From positions 1-9,056 of the forward strand of contig JAFZVO010000080.1 in assembly GCA_017617775.1 (NCBI GenBank): a stretch of DNA of 9,056 nucleotides. The letters are read 5' to 3'. A program made the translations under genes and the position numbers. Below, one piece after another: positions 6,187 to 9,056 of this stretch. Source of the stretch: Bacilli bacterium. GTDB taxonomy: Bacteria > Bacillota_I > Bacilli_A > RFN20 > CAG-826. The first letter of the stretch is position 1; every line of letters starts with the position of its first letter. A model generated the notes under the pieces. It saw nothing but the letters and a program-made list of their open reading frames with translations, did no database searches and was not told where the DNA came from.

Positions 6187-9056
6187 ATGGCTGAAGTTAA
6201 GAAAACAATGCTTTCTGTTGATGGCAACACAGCAGCAGCAATTGAATCTTACAATTTTATTGAAGTGGCTGGTATTTACCCAATCACTCCATCTTCCCCA
6301 ATGGCAGAACAAATCGATATCGATGCCTCTAAGGGAAAAAAGAACTACTTTGGTAGTGTGGTGAAAGTTAGTGAAATGCAATCTGAAGCAGGTGCTTCTG
6401 GTGCGGTTCATGGTGTCGCCCAAGCAGGTGCTTTATGTGCGACATACACAGCAAGCCAAGGTTTGTTATTAATGATTCCAAACATTTACAAATGGGTGGG
6501 CGAATTACTTCCAATCGTTTTGCACGTCTCCGCACGTAGCTTAGCGACACGTTCCTTATCTATCTTCGGCGATCACCAAGATATTTATGCGATTAGACAA
6601 ACAGGCATCACAATGTTATGTTCACACTCCGTCCAAGAGATCGCTGACTTAACACCAATGGCGCACTTATTAGCGTTAGATTCTGAGGCTCCAGTTTGTC
6701 ACTATTTCGATGGTTTCAGAACTTCTCACGAAATTCAAAACGTCGAATTTGTCGATGATGAAGAATGGAAGAAGATCCTCCCATGGGATAAAGTGAAGAA
6801 ATTTAAAGAGAGAGCACTCAACCCACACACTCATCCAGTGACTCGTGGTGGTGCTGAAAACGATGATATCTATTTCCAAGGTAGAGAAGCGCAAAACGTG
6901 CACTTCGCCAAAGTCTTAGATGTCGCGGAGAAATACTTCAAAGAAGTTTCACGTTTAACAGGCAGAGAATACGCCCCATTCACATATTATGGTGCCCCTG
7001 ATGCTGAAAGAGTGATCGTGGCGATGGGCTCTGTCACTGAAACTGCCAAAGAAGTGATCGATGAACTCAAAGGTGAGAAGATTGGTTTAGTGAAAGTTCA
7101 CTTATATAGACCATTCTCTCCAAAACACTTATTAGCGGTTTTACCAAAGACTGTGAAAAAGATTGCTGTCTTAGATAGAACAAAAGAAATGGGCGCTCCA
7201 GGCGAACCATTATACTTAGATGTCGCGGCAGTCGTTAAAGAAGCCGGTTTAGATGTTGAAGTCGTCGGTGGTAGATACGGTTTATCTTCCAAAGATACTC
7301 AACCAAAAGACATCAAAGCCGTCTATGATTTCTTAAAGGGTAAGACTTGGCAAGGCTTCACTGTTGGTATCAACGATGATGTCACCAAATTATCCATCCC
7401 AGTGGATGACACCTTCCATGTCCACGCTGACTACACATCCTGCTTATTCTATGGTTTAGGTTCCGATGGTACTGTCTCCGCGAACAAATCATCCATCAAG
7501 ATTATCGGTGATGCGACTGGTCAATACGCTCAAGCATATTTCGCCTACGACTCCCGTAAAGCAGGTGGTTTAACGAGATCTCACCTCAGATTTGGTAAGA
7601 CTCCAATCAGATCCACTTATTATGTCCAAAACGCTGACTTCGTGTCATGCTCCTTGGATTCATATTTGTACAAATATGATATGCTCCGTAACCTCAAACA
7701 AGGCGGTACATTCTTACTCAACACAGACATGTCTGATGAAGATTTAGAGAAGAATATGCCAAACAGAGTCAAATATCAATTAGCCACTAAAGGTGCGAAG
7801 TTCTATGTCATCGACGCCAACAAATTAGCGGCCTCTTTAGGTATGGGTAGACATACCAATACCACTCTCCAAGCCTCCTTCTTCTACCTCAATCAACAAA
7901 TCATGCCATACGCTGATGCGCAAAAATGGATGAAGAAGTTCGCTGAGAAATCCTACGCCAAGAAGGGCCAAGATGTCGTCGAGATGAACTGGAAAGCCAT
8001 CGATGCCGGTGCAGAAGGCTTAAGACAAGTCGCCGTCAAAGAAGAGTGGAAGAACCTCTCTCCAAAGATGGAAAGAAAACTCACTGGTGACGACTACTTC
8101 GATTCCTATGTCGCGATCATGGGTGGTGGTGCTGGTGATGATTTACCAGTTTCTAAATTCACTGAATTTGAACTCCTCGATGGCACAATGCAAAACGATA
8201 TTACTTTCAAAGAGAAGAGAAATATCGCGGACAAAGTCCCATTATGGCATAAAGAAAATTGTATTCAATGTAACCAATGTGCGTTCGTCTGTCCACATGC
8301 GACTATTAGACCATTCTTATTAAATGAAGAAGAACTCGCTGCCGCACCAGATGTGGTCAAGAACGATGTCGCCAACGCGATTGGACCAACTGTCGCGGGC
8401 CTCAAATACCGCATTCAACTCTCACCAGAGAACTGTGTCGGTTGTGGCCTCTGTGCTTCTGAATGTATGGCCAACAAGAATCCGAAGAACCTTGCTGAAG
8501 GAAAGAAGGCTCTTGAAATGGTTGAATCCAAGTCTCAAGCCGCCCAAGAAGAAGGTGCCAATTACTTATTCAAGAACGTCTCTTATAAGAGCGATAAATT
8601 CAACACAGATACTGTCAAGGGTGTCGGCTTCTTAATGCCTTACATGGAAGTCTCCGGTGCCTGTGCGGGCTGTGGTGAAACTCCATATTACCGTTTAGTC
8701 TCTCAATTATTCGGTAAAGATATGTTAGTCGCTAATGCGACTGGTTGTAGTTCCATCTATTCTGGTTCTACTCCACTCACTCCATTCTGCACAGATAAGA
8801 ATGGTGAAGGTGTCGCCTGGGCCAACTCCTTATTCGAAGATAACGCCGAATTCGGTTATGGTATGAGAGTCGCGACTGATCACAAACTCAAGAGAATCGT
8901 TGAAATCCTCTCCGCCGCTAAGGAAAGAGGCGTTGAAGCAGAATTAACTTCCACAATCGACGAATACTTCGCGAACATCAAGAATAGAAACGCTGTTACT
9001 CCAATCGCTGAAAAATTAGTGAAACTCGTGGAAGCGAGCAAGGACGAAGGCGTCAA
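6187..9056 (+). CDS. nifJ: Pyruvate:ferredoxin (flavodoxin) oxidoreductase, 3' end outside the window
   Basis: The enzyme oxidises pyruvate and CoA to acetyl-CoA and CO2 and reduces ferredoxin or flavodoxin, using thiamine diphosphate and three 4Fe-4S clusters in the cytoplasm; it is central to anaerobic fermentation. The first 956 codons are present without interruption; full-length relatives have about 1,170-1,200 residues, so roughly a fifth is missing. The N-terminal pyruvate-binding domain has YPITPSSP near 31-38, EMQSEAGA near 64-71 and HVSARS near 114-119. A transketolase C-terminal-like domain follows, then the gamma-type domain. The two-cluster ferredoxin domain has Cys692, 695, 698 and 702, and Cys750, 753, 756 and 760. 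The TPP-binding domain starts with Cys826 and Cys829 (CAGCGE) and continues with ATGCSSIYSG near 851-860 and the SLFEDNAEFG region near 881-890; the last cysteine of the proximal cluster lies beyond the edge. The ATG at 6187 has AAGGGGG 7 bases upstream. The gene has its own promoter and is separated from the GH53 gene by a terminator. Confidence 0.96.
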   Translation, partial: MAEVKKTMLSVDGNTAAAIESYNFIEVAGIYPITPSSPMAEQIDIDASKGKKNYFGSVVKVSEMQSEAGASGAVHGVAQAGALCATYTASQGLLLMIPNIYKWVGELLPIVLHVSARSLATRSLSIFGDHQDIYAIRQTGITMLCSHSVQEIADLTPMAHLLALDSEAPVCHYFDGFRTSHEIQNVEFVDDEEWKKILPWDKVKKFKERALNPHTHPVTRGGAENDDIYFQGREAQNVHFAKVLDVAEKYFKEVSRLTGREYAPFTYYGAPDAERVIVAMGSVTETAKEVIDELKGEKIGLVKVHLYRPFSPKHLLAVLPKTVKKIAVLDRTKEMGAPGEPLYLDVAAVVKEAGLDVEVVGGRYGLSSKDTQPKDIKAVYDFLKGKTWQGFTVGINDDVTKLSIPVDDTFHVHADYTSCLFYGLGSDGTVSANKSSIKIIGDATGQYAQAYFAYDSRKAGGLTRSHLRFGKTPIRSTYYVQNADFVSCSLDSYLYKYDMLRNLKQGGTFLLNTDMSDEDLEKNMPNRVKYQLATKGAKFYVIDANKLAASLGMGRHTNTTLQASFFYLNQQIMPYADAQKWMKKFAEKSYAKKGQDVVEMNWKAIDAGAEGLRQVAVKEEWKNLSPKMERKLTGDDYFDSYVAIMGGGAGDDLPVSKFTEFELLDGTMQNDITFKEKRNIADKVPLWHKENCIQCNQCAFVCPHATIRPFLLNEEELAAAPDVVKNDVANAIGPTVAGLKYRIQLSPENCVGCGLCASECMANKNPKNLAEGKKALEMVESKSQAAQEEGANYLFKNVSYKSDKFNTDTVKGVGFLMPYMEVSGACAGCGETPYYRLVSQLFGKDMLVANATGCSSIYSGSTPLTPFCTDKNGEGVAWANSLFEDNAEFGYGMRVATDHKLKRIVEILSAAKERGVEAELTSTIDEYFANIKNRNAVTPIAEKLVKLVEASKDEGV

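Noticed and set aside
8087..8635. Two consecutive + strand frames of 78 and 103 codons inside the 3' part of nifJ
   Set aside because: They overlap the ferredoxin domain of nifJ, whose cysteine motifs are intact in the other frame.

Overview
The window looks like the chromosome of an anaerobic, low-GC, Gram-positive-type bacterium of the Bacilli/Mollicutes side of the Bacillota, probably an uncultured gut lineage. The evidence is AT-rich intergenic DNA, purine-rich Shine-Dalgarno sites, simple hairpin-plus-T terminators, lipoproteins with long Ser-rich linkers after the lipobox, and a pyruvate:ferredoxin oxidoreductase gene typical of anaerobes. The code is standard: all five complete stop codons are TAA, and no in-frame TGA interrupts the genes. 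The species cannot be named from the sequence.

Region 1 (left edge to 2604) is the end of an operon, all on the + strand. It holds an uncharacterised protein of more than 410 residues whose 5' end lies outside the window, an 86-residue zinc-ribbon protein that overlaps it by 28 bp, and a signal-less GH53 (endo-beta-1,4-galactanase family) enzyme coupled to the zinc-ribbon gene by a 1-bp TAATG overlap. A hairpin terminator closes the unit.

Region 2 (2605-4263) is a single-gene unit with its own promoter and terminator. It encodes a 505-residue lipoprotein made of an acidic Ser/Glu linker, three degenerate copies of a beta-rich module, and a different C-terminal module that resembles carbohydrate-binding beta-sandwiches.

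Region 3 (4264-6087) encodes a 585-residue lipoprotein GH53 enzyme: lipobox, Ser/Thr linker, Big_2-like Ig domain, then the GH53 barrel with both catalytic glutamates. Its start codon lies 7 bases after an extended -10 box and has no Shine-Dalgarno site, so its mRNA is probably leaderless.

Region 4 (6088-9056) has a good promoter followed by the first 956 codons of nifJ (pyruvate:ferredoxin oxidoreductase), cut by the right edge.

Regions 1 to 3 can be read together as a small pectic-galactan locus: a surface GH53 enzyme and a possible surface glycan-binding lipoprotein outside the cell, and a second GH53 enzyme with an unknown partner inside it. No transporter or beta-galactosidase is visible in the window, so the pathway is inferred. 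nifJ belongs to central fermentation and appears to be just a neighbour. The intergenic gaps are short (117, 74 and 140 bp) and hold only terminators and promoters. I saw no tRNA, rRNA, CRISPR array or insertion sequence.
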